This document shows, in pieces, positions 25,490 through 34,444 of a stretch of DNA of 64,000 bases; position 1 is the first letter of the stretch; every line of letters begins with the position of its first letter. Origin of the DNA: JAPOUP01 sp026708635 (GTDB lineage: Bacteria; Pseudomonadota; Alphaproteobacteria; Rhodobacterales; Rhodobacteraceae); the NCBI GenBank assembly GCA_965200115.1, contig OZ241336.1, positions 2,604,001-2,668,000 on the forward strand, given 5' to 3'. The position numbers and the translations under genes were made by a program. The notes beneath the pieces were generated by a model that made no database searches, was not told where the DNA came from, and saw nothing but the letters and a program-made list of their open reading frames with translations.

Positions 25490-25505
25490 CCCCGGCGCCA
25501 CTCCG

Positions 25506-25576
25506 AAGCGCAACGCCCGGCCCTTTCCGGAGCGAGGGCGGAGCCCGAGCGGAGGGAAGGGCCGGGCGTTGCGCTT
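25506..25576. terminator. Strong hairpin within IS30 copy 2
   Basis: Same 20-bp perfect inverted repeat as in copy 1 (arms 25506-25525 and 25557-25576), again followed by TTTT on the plus strand. Confidence 0.5.
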
Positions 25577-25730
25577 TTCGCGCCCTCCGACCCCCCCGAT
25601 TCCGCACGGAAACGGCTCGGTCCCTTTGGATCCGAGCCTAACCGGCCCCTCCGGGCGGCGCAAGGCATGCCTGCGGGCGCGCCGGGGACGGCCCGCGGCG
25701 CGTGGAGGGCGATCCGCCCGGGGCTTTCCC

Positions 25731-26690
25731 TCAGGGAGGCCGCGCCCGAAGGAACGCCTCCGCCGGCGTCAGGTAGCCCAGCGCCTTCCTGGGACGCGCG
25801 TTCAGGCGGTCCTGGACGGCCCTGACGTCGGCGTCCGTCACCTTGCGGAAGTCCGTTCCCTTGGGCAGGTACCCCCGCACCAGGCCGTTGGTGTGCTCGT
25901 TCAGCCCGCGCTCCCACGAGTGGTAGGGCCGCGCGAAGAAGAAGTCCGCGCCCAGCGCCCTGGACACCCGCGCGTGGTCCGCGAACTCCTTGCCGTTGTC
26001 TACCGTGACCGTGTGGACGGGGAGGGATCCCAGCATGCCGGTCATGGCGGCCCCGACCGCGGCCGCGGTCTTCCTGTCGAGCCTCCGCAGGAGCGCGTAC
26101 TTCGACGCCCTGTCCACCAGCGACACCACGGCCCCGCTGTGGCCCGCGCCCACGATCGTGTCGGCCTCCCAGTCACCGACCCGCGCCTTCGCCTCCACCA
26201 GCGCCGGACGCTCGGAGATGTCCACCCGGCCCGGGATGTGGCCCCGGCCCGCGTGGGCCCCGCCCTTCCGGTTCGGCCTCTTTCCCCGGCGGCGCAGATG
26301 CCGCCAGAGCCGGCCACCGGCCCTGCGGTCGGCGTGGACGTGCCGGTAGATCCACTGACGGCCCGCCATCGGATGGCCCTCCTTCCGGAGGCGACCGGAG
26401 ATCTGCTCCGGGCTCCAGCCCTCCGCGAGCCGCTCCTCCACCATGCGCCACAGATCGGGCGTCATCCTGCGCGGGACCGACGAGGCCGCGCTGCGGCGCC
26501 CCTCGGCCTTCCCCTGCGCCTGCCCGTGGCGGTAGCCGCGCTTTCCCGAGTTCCGGCGCACCTCGCGCCAGACCGTCGTCCGGTCACGCCCCAGCTGGCG
26601 GGCGATCGCCCCGTTCGAATGCCCGCTTTTCCTCAGGGCGTGGATCTGGCATCTCTCGGCATAGGTCAGGTGGCGGTAGCCCTCGGGCAT
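25731..26690 (-). CDS. IS30-family transposase (second copy)
   Basis: Identical 319-residue protein to the one at 12426-13385, with the same HTH and DDE residues. Intact frame. Identity between copies indicates transposition or duplication too recent for divergence. Confidence 0.96.
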   Translation of the reverse strand: MPEGYRHLTYAERCQIHALRKSGHSNGAIARQLGRDRTTVWREVRRNSGKRGYRHGQAQGKAEGRRSAASSVPRRMTPDLWRMVEERLAEGWSPEQISGRLRKEGHPMAGRQWIYRHVHADRRAGGRLWRHLRRRGKRPNRKGGAHAGRGHIPGRVDISERPALVEAKARVGDWEADTIVGAGHSGAVVSLVDRASKYALLRRLDRKTAAAVGAAMTGMLGSLPVHTVTVDNGKEFADHARVSRALGADFFFARPYHSWERGLNEHTNGLVRGYLPKGTDFRKVTDADVRAVQDRLNARPRKALGYLTPAEAFLRARPP

Positions 26691-26913
26691 GGCGGTCTCC
26701 CAGTCTGAACACCGGGACTGTCACCGCCATCCGGCCGATTCGCAACATCATGCGTTGCCTCAGCTAGCATTCACCCACATCGGGTGTTGCACCTCACTGT
26801 GGAACGGGGGACCGCTTATTTCCGGGATGGGCGGACCGTTCCGCGAATCATGTCAACCCTTAAAGGTGAATTCACGAATCCGAGTATATAATCCCATATT
26901 CCGCGTTTTTTCG

Positions 26914-26942
26914 TTGAATTTTATGGTATAGAAACATATTTT
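26914..26942 (+). promoter_or_regulatory. Possible promoter of the ATPase/RloB pair
   Basis: TTGAAT (26914-26919) and TATTTT (26937-26942) with a 17-nt spacer, 24 bp before the ATG, in AT-rich DNA. A perfect palindrome GTGAATTCAC lies upstream at 26866-26875. Weak consensus match, so tentative. Confidence 0.35.
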
Positions 26943-26965
26943 CTCCATAAAATCGGAATCCTCTA

Positions 26966-28183
26966 ATGCTTTACCGTGTGGAAATCGAGAACTTTTTTTC
27001 CATTGGGGATCGCCAAATTCTTGACCTTCGCGCCCGGAAGTCAGTCGACGATCCGCTTGGGCGGCTATCCCCGATTTACAAGGGCGCAGAAGACAGGGCC
27101 CCGAACGTCTTAGCGCTTTTCGGGCCAAACGCAGCGGGAAAATCGAACGTACTGCGGTCGATAGCCTTTGGGGCATGGTTCGCTGCGTGTAGCTTCGGCC
27201 ACCGTTCATATCTCAGCCTCCCCTACGAGAAGTTTGGCAGGGACGAGCGGGTCAAAGAGCCGACCAGGCTTGCGTTCGCTTTTTCTGGCCCGGTGGACCC
27301 ACAGTCGTTGTCCGCTCAAGGCGATCACTGCCCATACACTTATGAAATCATCTTCTCACCACGTGGCAAAGGCCTCGTCGATAAGGTGCATCTAGAAAAG
27401 ATGAGTTACCGACCCCGTGGCAAGGGCAAACCCAGAACGCTGTTTGAGCGAAACGATGGCAACCCGTTTAAGGCGGAAAAAGGATTCATCACTTCTGGCA
27501 CGGAGAAAGCTCTCAATGAGATTCTTCGACCTAGCGCGAGCGTAATCGCGACTCTAGCGCAGTTGAACCATGCGATCACGACCCGGTTTGCCGATGCGGC
27601 CGCATCCGTGATCTCGAACATTTCTATCGACCAGGTCGAAGATGACGTGAGGGCGATGACGCGATGGTACCAAGCCAACCCCGATGCGCTTGAAGAGCTT
27701 CAGGCGATTGCAAGACGAATTGATCTTGGCATTGAGGAGGTCGCAATTGACACCGCTTCAAGCGAACCGTTGATGCTCTTTCGGCATTCCGGTCTGGACC
27801 AGATTATTTCGCTGAACCGCCAAAGTCATGGTACGCAGCAATTCATCAAAATCTTCCCATACATTTTGATGGCGCTGAGGAAAGGCGGAGTGGCGATTAT
27901 CGATGAGTTGGACACGACGATCCACCCTCTTATTCTACCAGAGATATTGCGTTGGTTTGGAGACCCAAAGCGCAATCCGTATGGGGCGCAACTTTGGACG
28001 ACCTGCCATTCCGCGAGCCTTCTTTCCGAGCTCACAAAGGAAGAGGTCTTTTTCTGCGAGAAGGACTCCGAGGGTAACACAGCGGTATTCAGCCTCGCCG
28101 ATGTTGAGCAGGTACGCCGAAACGAGAATTTTTACGGCAAGTATATGGGCGGCGAGTATGGCGCGGTCCCGGTACTTGGTTAA
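26966..28183 (+). CDS. AAA/SMC-like ATPase of an AbiL/RloA-type defence pair
   Basis: 405 residues. N-terminal MLYRVEIENFFSIGDRQILD is typical of overcoming-lysogenization/RecF-like ATPases; Walker A is LFGPNAAGKSNVLRSIAFG, Walker B VAIIDELDTTIHPLI, followed by a His switch segment WTTCHSASLLS. Sits directly upstream of an RloB-family gene with which it overlaps by one base (TAATG). This ATPase-plus-RloB pairing matches AbiL-type abortive infection modules, in which the ATPase senses and the Toprim-like partner acts. Base composition is lower in GC than the neighbours. Defence role is inferred from the pairing. Confidence 0.85.
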   Translation: MLYRVEIENFFSIGDRQILDLRARKSVDDPLGRLSPIYKGAEDRAPNVLALFGPNAAGKSNVLRSIAFGAWFAACSFGHRSYLSLPYEKFGRDERVKEPTRLAFAFSGPVDPQSLSAQGDHCPYTYEIIFSPRGKGLVDKVHLEKMSYRPRGKGKPRTLFERNDGNPFKAEKGFITSGTEKALNEILRPSASVIATLAQLNHAITTRFADAAASVISNISIDQVEDDVRAMTRWYQANPDALEELQAIARRIDLGIEEVAIDTASSEPLMLFRHSGLDQIISLNRQSHGTQQFIKIFPYILMALRKGGVAIIDELDTTIHPLILPEILRWFGDPKRNPYGAQLWTTCHSASLLSELTKEEVFFCEKDSEGNTAVFSLADVEQVRRNENFYGKYMGGEYGAVPVLG

Positions 28184-28752
28184 TGGGGCGGAGACAGAAA
28201 ATCAGGCGGCGGAGGCGCTTGTTTGTCGGTTGTGAGGGCGAGATTGAACAGGGCTACGTTGCTCTACTTCAGCGTTTTTCCAACGAGCGAGGGTGCGCTG
28301 TTCACGCAGAGTCAAAGGCAATCCCCCGCGCGGGTGATCCCCTTGCACTTGTGGAGCGCGCAATTGAAATGGCCGAGCAGGGCGAAAGAGGGTCCAAACC
28401 AGCTTACAGCGCGCGTTTCCTTTTGCTGGACACGGACCTGATTGGGCAAAATCCTGATCGTGATGCCCGGATTGATGACCTGGTTGCCCGACACAACTTC
28501 TCCCTACTGAGACAAAACTGCTGTTTCGAGGCGTTTTTACTCCGGCACACTGGCGGTCATGATAGTGATGAGCCACCGACTGCAGCGATTGCGCTCACAC
28601 GTCTCCAATTAGTCTGGCCTCAATATGAGAAGGGCCTTCCGGCGTGTGACCTGCTCAAGCGGATTACCGTTGAAGACGTCCGGCGCACTGCGCGGAACCC
28701 GCGCAATGCTGACTTAAGTGCTCTTCTCAAAGCCTTTGGGTTGCTGCCCTAG
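28183..28752 (+). CDS. RloB-family (Toprim-like) effector of AbiL-type pair
   Basis: 189 residues. RRLFVGCEGEIEQGYVALLQ at residues 11-30 has the conserved glutamates of the Toprim-like RloB fold (C-E-G-x-x-E), and ARFLLLDTDLIGQNPDRDAR carries the acidic DxD. NCCFEAFLLRH and YEKGLPACDLLKRI fit the C-terminal half of RloB. Probably a nuclease activated by the upstream ATPase. Translation is coupled through the TAATG overlap. Function in phage defence is by analogy. Confidence 0.82.
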   Translation: MGRRQKIRRRRRLFVGCEGEIEQGYVALLQRFSNERGCAVHAESKAIPRAGDPLALVERAIEMAEQGERGSKPAYSARFLLLDTDLIGQNPDRDARIDDLVARHNFSLLRQNCCFEAFLLRHTGGHDSDEPPTAAIALTRLQLVWPQYEKGLPACDLLKRITVEDVRRTARNPRNADLSALLKAFGLLP

Positions 28753-28788
28753 AATCCCTCCATCATCGTATTGATGGGTAGAGGGATT

Positions 28789-28952
28789 TCGGATCCGTGC
28801 CTCCTCGGTTGTGAACCGCCAGTTGACGGCACCGGATTTTTCATTTCGTTGATCCTGGCATGCGCACACCTCCCGCGCCAGTATCTCCCGGTCGGGAATG
28901 CGGCGATCCAGGTATTGCAGTGAAAATACATTGATTCCGATTTCACCCCGGC
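28789..28952 (-). pseudogene. C-terminal relic of an IS630-family transposase
   Basis: The minus-strand reading EIGINVFSLQYLDRRIPDRE, then EVCACQDQRNEKSGAVNWRF and TTEEARIR, matches the known IS630 ending (..ExEISVxxRQCLxRRIPDxExL..AxxxxRNxxxxxVDWRFTTxDARIK). No upstream catalytic core remains. It is a fragment left after deletion. Confidence 0.7.
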
Positions 28953-29033
28953 GCCATATTCGGCCAGTTGCCGTGTTTTGTCGTATAGCGAACCTCAGAT
29001 CAATCCGCGCCGCGCTTTGCCTGGGCCGGCTCA

Positions 29034-29459
29034 AAACCCCCAAAAAACGAGTTCACCGGACACCGAGGTCGTGTCGATGTGCTCCTTCAGGCTCACCGGA
29101 CCGATCCCCCTCTCCCCCGCCGTCCGACGGTCTCCAGCAAATCCCGGAGAAACCGTCCGAGGCGGTCGAGCCGGATGACGGCCGGCGTTTCGCCCGGGCT
29201 CGCGCAGTCCCGGCGGCTCGATCTGCGGACGGAGCGGACGCCGCTCGCCCAAGCCCGCGCCACCCCGACGGAGCGTCCTTCGGCCGGCAACGCGCCACAG
29301 GCGCGGGTGACGTTCCGCCACATTCTCCCGCGAAGCGCCGCTGGCGGCGATGTCATGAGGCTTCCCGCAGCGCGTTATCGACCGGAACCCGGCCCAGCGG
29401 GCGGCCTCCGCCGTCCGCTGGGCACGCTGGGACGCGGGAAATCCATATCCGAATGCCAT
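29034..29459 (-). pseudogene. Frameshifted serine recombinase (resolvase/invertase) relic
   Basis: On the minus strand, AMAFGYGFPASQRAQRTAEA..HDIAASGASRENVAER resembles a degraded resolvase N-terminus; in another frame VIRLDRLGRFLRDLLETVGRR (29117-29179) matches the VxxLDRLGRSLxDLxxxV helix of serine recombinases; then, after a frame change near 29115, RGIGPVSLKEHIDTTSVSGELVF matches the continuation. At least two frameshifts and no C-terminal DNA-binding part. The remaining bases up to 29690 show nothing. Confidence 0.65.
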
Positions 29460-29691
29460 TGCGGCCCGTCCGCCAGGACTTTCCCACGCTATGGCGAGCG
29501 TGTCGTCTGGCGGCCGGATCAGGTATCGAGGTGGCCGGTTTGCCGCTGGCGGTGGCCGTCCGGACGCCGAAACGGCTTCTTTCGGGCCCGAAAGGCGATT
29601 CGTTTTCCGGATTTCCGGGCCGGGGTGGCGGTTCGCTGTCAAGAAAAACTAGCGTGGGATGACCCTGCCCGTCTGCGTCTGCGACTGTCCA

Positions 29692-29720
29692 TTGACGCAC
29701 CGCGCGGCTTCGGGTAGCGT
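29692..29720 (+). promoter_or_regulatory. Promoter of the AAA ATPase gene
   Basis: TTGACG (29692-29697), 17-nt spacer, TAGCGT (29715-29720), ending 19 bp before ATG 29740. The same -10 hexamer TAGCGT recurs upstream of infC. Confidence 0.5.
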
Positions 29721-29739
29721 GTGCGGGAATTGGGGGATC

Positions 29740-31149
29740 ATGGCGTTGAGACGCGGCGAACTCGAAGCGTTTCTGGAGCGGGATGAAGGTGCCCGACCGC
29801 CGGTCTTCGTCGGGCGGGAAGACATCCTGAAGGACATCCTGTCACGATCCCGTGTGGCTTGGCGTGCCACGGATCCGGGAGACATGGCTAAGTCTACGCG
29901 CGTGCTCCAAGGTGCGCCAGGGGCTGGCAAGACCTCCTGCTTGGCCGAACTCCGGGCCCGGAGCGCCGTCCGGATGCCCATAGGACAGGACGACACGGAT
30001 CCCGCACCGCGTGTGCTCATCCTGGGGTCGGGAAGGATCAAGGGGCCGAAGACGGTCCTCCTACCCCTTGCGCGGATACTGAATCCGGATAAGGCCCCGG
30101 ATTTCCTGGCGGAGGAATCCCGTGGGCGTACCGTGTCCGGCGGAGTCAGCGCTCCGATCGTTGGCGTGAACGTCGAGCGGAGAAAGGAGACCTGTCCCGC
30201 GACACTGGATCCGGACTGGGACGCGTTCAGGGCCTGGGTCGAAAGCTGGGCCGGTCCCCGGGGTCTGCCAGCACCCGTGATCCTAGCGGTCGACGAAGCC
30301 CAGCGCCTCAAGAGGACGGATGAGGATCCTCTGGCCAAACTGTTCCAGTCAGTCCACGACGGCGACACCGGCCTGCCGATTACACTCGTCCTGGCCGGGC
30401 TTGGCGGCACACTGGATGCGGCCCGGGCGATGGGACTCACCCGCGTGAAACACCATGAAATTGGCGCGCTGGCCGCGGAGGAGACCCGATCCCTGATGAT
30501 AGGGTTCCACCATGCCTTCGCCATCGATCCAGAAGGTCACGGTGCCCGTCTGGAAGCACTGGCCGAACCGACCGAAGGCTGGCCCCGGCACCTGCATATC
30601 GCGTTGCAGGCCCTCGGTCGGGCGGCGCTCGCCGCGGGCGGTGACCTAAAGCGCGTGAATTGGGATCGGGTCAGTCGTGAGGCGGTGGAGGGCCGCAGGC
30701 GCCACTACGAGGACCAGCGCAGCCCGGAGATGGAGGACAGCGAAGATCTTGTCGCGAAGGTGATGCAGGCCGTCCCCGGCGCGAACCCCGCCACCCCGGG
30801 CGCGAGACTGAATGACATCCTGCGGATAATTGAGGCCAGTGTAGCCGAAGATCCCGGACGCCGCTTGCCAAGGGGACAGGATCCCCAAGCGTTTCTAACG
30901 CATCTCGTGCATCAGGGTGCCCTGCAACGGAAGACCGGGGGCCTTTATCACTGCCCGATCCCGTCTTTCCGCCGTCACCTCGTGGAGGCTGGCGGGCTTG
31001 ACCCGCACGTTACGCCTTCGCTCGGATCCCTAAGCTCGGGGAGCCGCAAAACGGAACGGATTTCTCCGCCCCGGAACGCCAAGGGCGGGGTGCCGGGTCG
31101 CTCTGAGGAAATCCGCAAAGGCTCCGCAGACCGGAATATTGGGGAGTAG
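29740..31149 (+). CDS. Orphan AAA ATPase with C-terminal winged-helix-like region (paralogue at 44553-45785)
   Basis: 469 residues. Walker A LQGAPGAGKTSCLAELRARS near residue 53, Walker B PVILAVDEAQRLK, sensor region TGLPITLVLAGLGGTLDAAR, then an Orc/STAND-like lid (GWPRHLHIALQALGRAAL) and a winged-helix-like end AFLTHLVHQGALQ..GLYHCPIPSFRRHLVEAG. It has a clear paralogue elsewhere in the window sharing the whole architecture. No signal peptide or membrane segment. I do not recognise a named family and there is no conserved neighbour. Start ATG 29740 preferred over an earlier in-frame ATG at 29659 because the promoter lies between them and similarity to the paralogue begins here (MALRRGELEAFLE vs MAFDRDGLEAFID). 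Confidence 0.8.
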   Translation: MALRRGELEAFLERDEGARPPVFVGREDILKDILSRSRVAWRATDPGDMAKSTRVLQGAPGAGKTSCLAELRARSAVRMPIGQDDTDPAPRVLILGSGRIKGPKTVLLPLARILNPDKAPDFLAEESRGRTVSGGVSAPIVGVNVERRKETCPATLDPDWDAFRAWVESWAGPRGLPAPVILAVDEAQRLKRTDEDPLAKLFQSVHDGDTGLPITLVLAGLGGTLDAARAMGLTRVKHHEIGALAAEETRSLMIGFHHAFAIDPEGHGARLEALAEPTEGWPRHLHIALQALGRAALAAGGDLKRVNWDRVSREAVEGRRRHYEDQRSPEMEDSEDLVAKVMQAVPGANPATPGARLNDILRIIEASVAEDPGRRLPRGQDPQAFLTHLVHQGALQRKTGGLYHCPIPSFRRHLVEAGGLDPHVTPSLGSLSSGSRKTERISPPRNAKGGVPGRSEEIRKGSADRNIGE

Positions 31150-31452
31150 GCAACGGAAAGCCGGTATATTAGGCATTACCCAGCGCCGATGGCTCCCGGG
31201 CCGAAATGCAATGGACAGCCTTGTGCGTGGAAAGCCGTGCGGCGGATGGCGTTGATCACTCGATGTCAACGACACTTGAAAATGGTCCTTGCCGGCGATT
31301 ACATCCCTCCCGAGCCGACTGTTGGATTTCGCGCCCGGAGCAGGGTGCATGATTTTCCGGCGGCCAACAATCAGGTTCGGCCACCGCCAGAGGAGCCGAG
31401 TGAACTATCCGGGAACGGCCATTTGATCGGAGAACTGCGGAGGTAGGTCATC
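31150..31452. other. Gap before mmsA
   Basis: About 300 bp; no gene recognised. GGAGGT at its right end is the mmsA ribosome-binding site. Confidence 0.35.
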
Positions 31453-32952
31453 ATGGAAGACCTTTATCATCACATAAATGGTAAAAGAGTTAGCGGCGGT
31501 TCTGACCGTTTTGGAACCGTGTTCAACCCCGCGACCGGAGAGACGCAGGCGAGAGTGCCTCTTGCCTCAAAAGATGAGGTTGAAGCCGCCATTTCCGGGG
31601 CCGCGGAGGCCCAACCAGCGTGGGCAGCTACCAACCCGCAGCGCCGCGCGCGGGTCATGATGGAGTTCGTAAGGCTGCTGAACCGCGACATGGACCGTCT
31701 TTCGGAGGCGTTGAGCCGCGAGCATGGCAAAACCCTGCCGGACGCCCGCGGCGATGTCCAGCGTGGTCTTGAGGTTGTCGAGTTCTGCATCGGTGCCCCG
31801 CATTTGATGAAGGGGGAGTTCACCGACAGCGCCGGCCCGGGAATCGATATTTATTCGATGCGCCAGCCATTGGGCGTCTGTGGCGGTATAACACCCTTCA
31901 ACTTTCCGGCCATGATCCCGATGTGGATGTTCGCTCCAGCTATCGTCTGCGGAAACGCCTTCGTCCTCAAGCCATCGGAACGTGACCCCTCCGTCCCGTT
32001 GATGCTGGCCGACCTCCTGGTTGAGGCGGGCCTACCCAACGGCATCCTCCAGGTCGTTAACGGCGACAGGGAAGCTGTCGACGCTCTGCTGCACAACGGC
32101 ATGGTGCAGTCGATCGGTTTCGTGGGATCGACACCCGTCGCAAGTTATGTCTATGCCACCGGATGCGCGAACGGAAAGCGCGTGCAGTGTTTCGGTGGGG
32201 CCAAGAACCACATGATCGTAATGCCCGATGCCGATATGGACCAGGCTGCGGACGCATTGGTAGGTGCCGGATACGGGGCCGCCGGCGAACGTTGCATGGC
32301 GGTTTCAGTCGCGGTTCCGGTAGGCGACGGCACGGCCGACCGTCTTATCGAAAGGCTTGTGCCACGCATTGAGACCCTCAAGATCGGACCCTACACTGCT
32401 GGCGAGGATATGGACTTTGGCCCCGTCGTGACGGCCGAGGCGAAACAGCGCATTCTCAGCCTGGTTGACTCCGGCATCGCGCAGGGCGCGGAGCTGGTGG
32501 TTGACGGCCGAGACTTCTCCCTGCAGGGTTACGAGAACGGTTTTTTTGTCGGCGCGCATCTCTTCGATCATGTCACCACCGATATGGACATCTACCGTCA
32601 GGAGATCTTCGGGCCCGTTCTTTCGACTGTCCGCGCCCGGAGTTACGAAGAGGCGCTTGGGTTTGCCATGAACAATGAATACGGGAACGGAACGGCGATA
32701 TTCACCCGGGACGGCGACACCGCCCGCGACTTCACCAATCGGGTCAACGTAGGGATGGTCGGTGTCAACGTGCCAATTCCGGTGCCGCTCGCCTATCACA
32801 CTTTCGGCGGATGGAAAAAATCCGCGTTTGGCGACCTAAACCAGCATGGACCCGACTCGATCAGATTCTATACCCGAACCAAAACCGTGACCTCGCGTTG
32901 GCCGAGCGGCCTGAAAGAAGGCGGCGAATTCCATTTCAAGGCGATGGACTGA
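31453..32952 (+). CDS. mmsA: Methylmalonate-semialdehyde dehydrogenase (CoA-acylating)
   Basis: 499 residues. Converts (methyl)malonate semialdehyde to propionyl-CoA or acetyl-CoA in valine (and myo-inositol) degradation. Diagnostic ITPFNFPAMIPMWMFAPAIV, FVGSTPVASYVYATG, FGGAKNHMIVMPDADMDQA and the catalytic cysteine in GAAGERCMAVSVAV near residue 280. The general-base glutamate of other aldehyde dehydrogenases is absent, as is normal in this CoA-dependent family. C-terminal YTRTKTVTSRWP is typical. Heads a valine-catabolic run with the genes to 37576. Confidence 0.97.
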   Translation: MEDLYHHINGKRVSGGSDRFGTVFNPATGETQARVPLASKDEVEAAISGAAEAQPAWAATNPQRRARVMMEFVRLLNRDMDRLSEALSREHGKTLPDARGDVQRGLEVVEFCIGAPHLMKGEFTDSAGPGIDIYSMRQPLGVCGGITPFNFPAMIPMWMFAPAIVCGNAFVLKPSERDPSVPLMLADLLVEAGLPNGILQVVNGDREAVDALLHNGMVQSIGFVGSTPVASYVYATGCANGKRVQCFGGAKNHMIVMPDADMDQAADALVGAGYGAAGERCMAVSVAVPVGDGTADRLIERLVPRIETLKIGPYTAGEDMDFGPVVTAEAKQRILSLVDSGIAQGAELVVDGRDFSLQGYENGFFVGAHLFDHVTTDMDIYRQEIFGPVLSTVRARSYEEALGFAMNNEYGNGTAIFTRDGDTARDFTNRVNVGMVGVNVPIPVPLAYHTFGGWKKSAFGDLNQHGPDSIRFYTRTKTVTSRWPSGLKEGGEFHFKAMD

Positions 32953-33313
32953 TACCGCGCCATGGATGGCACCCGATAGATATGGTAATTGACGCGGAAG
33001 ACTATGGAGCGAACTGACAGTCGGGGATACCGATGTAGGGCCTTGACGGGCGGGCGCTACGGAAACGTAGGCAATCGCCAACCGTACATAAGCGCGACAC
33101 ATGGGTTCGGCCCGCCTCAAAGGTTCCTTCCGCTTTCCCGTTGGCGATGTCCACCACCCCGGGGGCCTGTCGAAGAGGCACCGGAACACGCAAGGCATAC
33201 TTTCCCGCCGATGGATCCGGTCGCGAGCCACGGTCCCGGCGTTGCTCTTTCGCTTGCCAATCCTTCATGTCTCTGCGAGTCGGTGGGTCGCGGGAAAATC
33301 AGGGAGCGCGGTA
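32953..33313. other. Gap between mmsA and carboxylate-amine ligase gene
   Basis: About 360 bp. The downstream gene's frame is open through part of it, but the translation is not family-like. No other feature seen. Confidence 0.35.
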
Positions 33314-34444
33314 TTGCTGACTTCACCCAGCCTTACTATGGGGATCGAGGAGGAATATCTTCTTATCCGCAGCGACACTCTCGAACTAACCGAAGTGCCG
33401 CAGGAACTGATGGACGACTGCGCGGCGGAGCTCGGCAGCCAGGTGTCGCCCGAATTCCTGCGCTGCCAGGTCGAGGTCGGCACGGGAATATGCGCCGACA
33501 TTTCGGAGGCGCGTGAAGACCTGAAGCGGCTGCGTGGCACCGTCGCGCGTATCGCGGGGCGATACGGTCTGGCCCCTCTGGCGGTAAGTTGCCATCCTAC
33601 CGCTAGCTGGCAGGACCAGCATCATACCGAAGGCGAGCGCTACAACGCACTTCAACACGATCTTGCGGGGGTTGCGAGGCGTCTTATGATCTCCGGAATG
33701 CACGTTCATATCGGTATCGAGAACGACGATCTCCGTATCGACCTGATGAACCAGTTCACGTACTTCCTGCCCCATCTGCTCGCGCTCAGCGCCTCCTCTC
33801 CGTATTGGCAGGGACAGGACACCGGCCTCGCAAGCTATCGAATGATAACCTTCGATAACCTCCCGCGTACCGGCTTGCCGCCTCATATCAACGACCACTC
33901 GGCGTTCCTGCGCTCCGTCGACACGATCGTGGCCACCGGAGCGATAGAGGACGCGACGAAGATCTGGTGGGATCTGCGTCCTTCCGGCCGATTTCCGACG
34001 CTTGAGACCAGAATCTGCGACAACTCTCCTCGACTGGAGCATACGCTCTCCATCGCCGCGCTTAACCAGTGCCTTCTCAGAATGCTCTGGCGACTTCGCA
34101 CCATGAACCAACGCTGGCGGCATTACGACGCGTTTCTCGTGGGAGAGAATCGTTGGAGAGCCATGCGTTACGGCATGGATGAGGGTCTGATCGACTTCGG
34201 CCGCGGTGAGGTGGTGGCATTCGCGGACCTTCTTGAAGAAATGATCGAACTCGTGGAGGAGGACGCGGATTTCCTGAACTGCTCAGCGGAGATCGAGGCC
34301 GCTCGGAACATCCTGGCGGAGGGAAACAGTTCCAGGCGACAGCGCGCGGTGCATGCCGCTGAACTGGAGCGGACAGGCGATGGGGACCGCGCCATGGCTG
34401 CCGTCATCGGTTCACTGGTCGAGGAGTTCAGCGCCGATCTTTAA
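33314..34444 (+). CDS. Carboxylate-amine ligase, YbdK family (GCS2)
   Basis: 376 residues. SLTMGIEEEYLLIRSDTLEL, FLRCQVEVGTGICADISEAR, ISGMHVHIGIENDDLR and WWDLRPSGRFPTLETRICDN are the glutamate-cysteine ligase type 2 motifs. YbdK-type proteins have weak glutamate-cysteine ligase activity in vitro; the physiological substrate is unclear. The start is TTG 33314, preceded at 7 nt by AGGGAG (33301-33306), and gives a protein of normal family length. It sits between mmsA and the acyl-CoA dehydrogenase, an insertion in an otherwise valine-catabolic set. Confidence 0.92.
   Translation: MLTSPSLTMGIEEEYLLIRSDTLELTEVPQELMDDCAAELGSQVSPEFLRCQVEVGTGICADISEAREDLKRLRGTVARIAGRYGLAPLAVSCHPTASWQDQHHTEGERYNALQHDLAGVARRLMISGMHVHIGIENDDLRIDLMNQFTYFLPHLLALSASSPYWQGQDTGLASYRMITFDNLPRTGLPPHINDHSAFLRSVDTIVATGAIEDATKIWWDLRPSGRFPTLETRICDNSPRLEHTLSIAALNQCLLRMLWRLRTMNQRWRHYDAFLVGENRWRAMRYGMDEGLIDFGRGEVVAFADLLEEMIELVEEDADFLNCSAEIEAARNILAEGNSSRRQRAVHAAELERTGDGDRAMAAVIGSLVEEFSADL

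Larger units (their letters stand above)
25490..26810 (-). mobile_element. IS30-family insertion sequence, copy 2 (1321 bp)
   Basis: Same length and, as far as I can read, the same sequence as copy 1, in the same orientation. Outer bases are GTA on the left and ACC on the right, so no target duplication is visible, unlike copy 1. That suggests the flanks were joined by recombination rather than by a simple insertion. The internal hairpin lies at 25506-25576. Confidence 0.92.

Noticed and set aside
32200..32220. Missing general-base glutamate in MmsA (GGAKNH instead of an E-containing motif)
   Set aside because: This is normal for CoA-acylating methylmalonate-semialdehyde dehydrogenases, not a defect.
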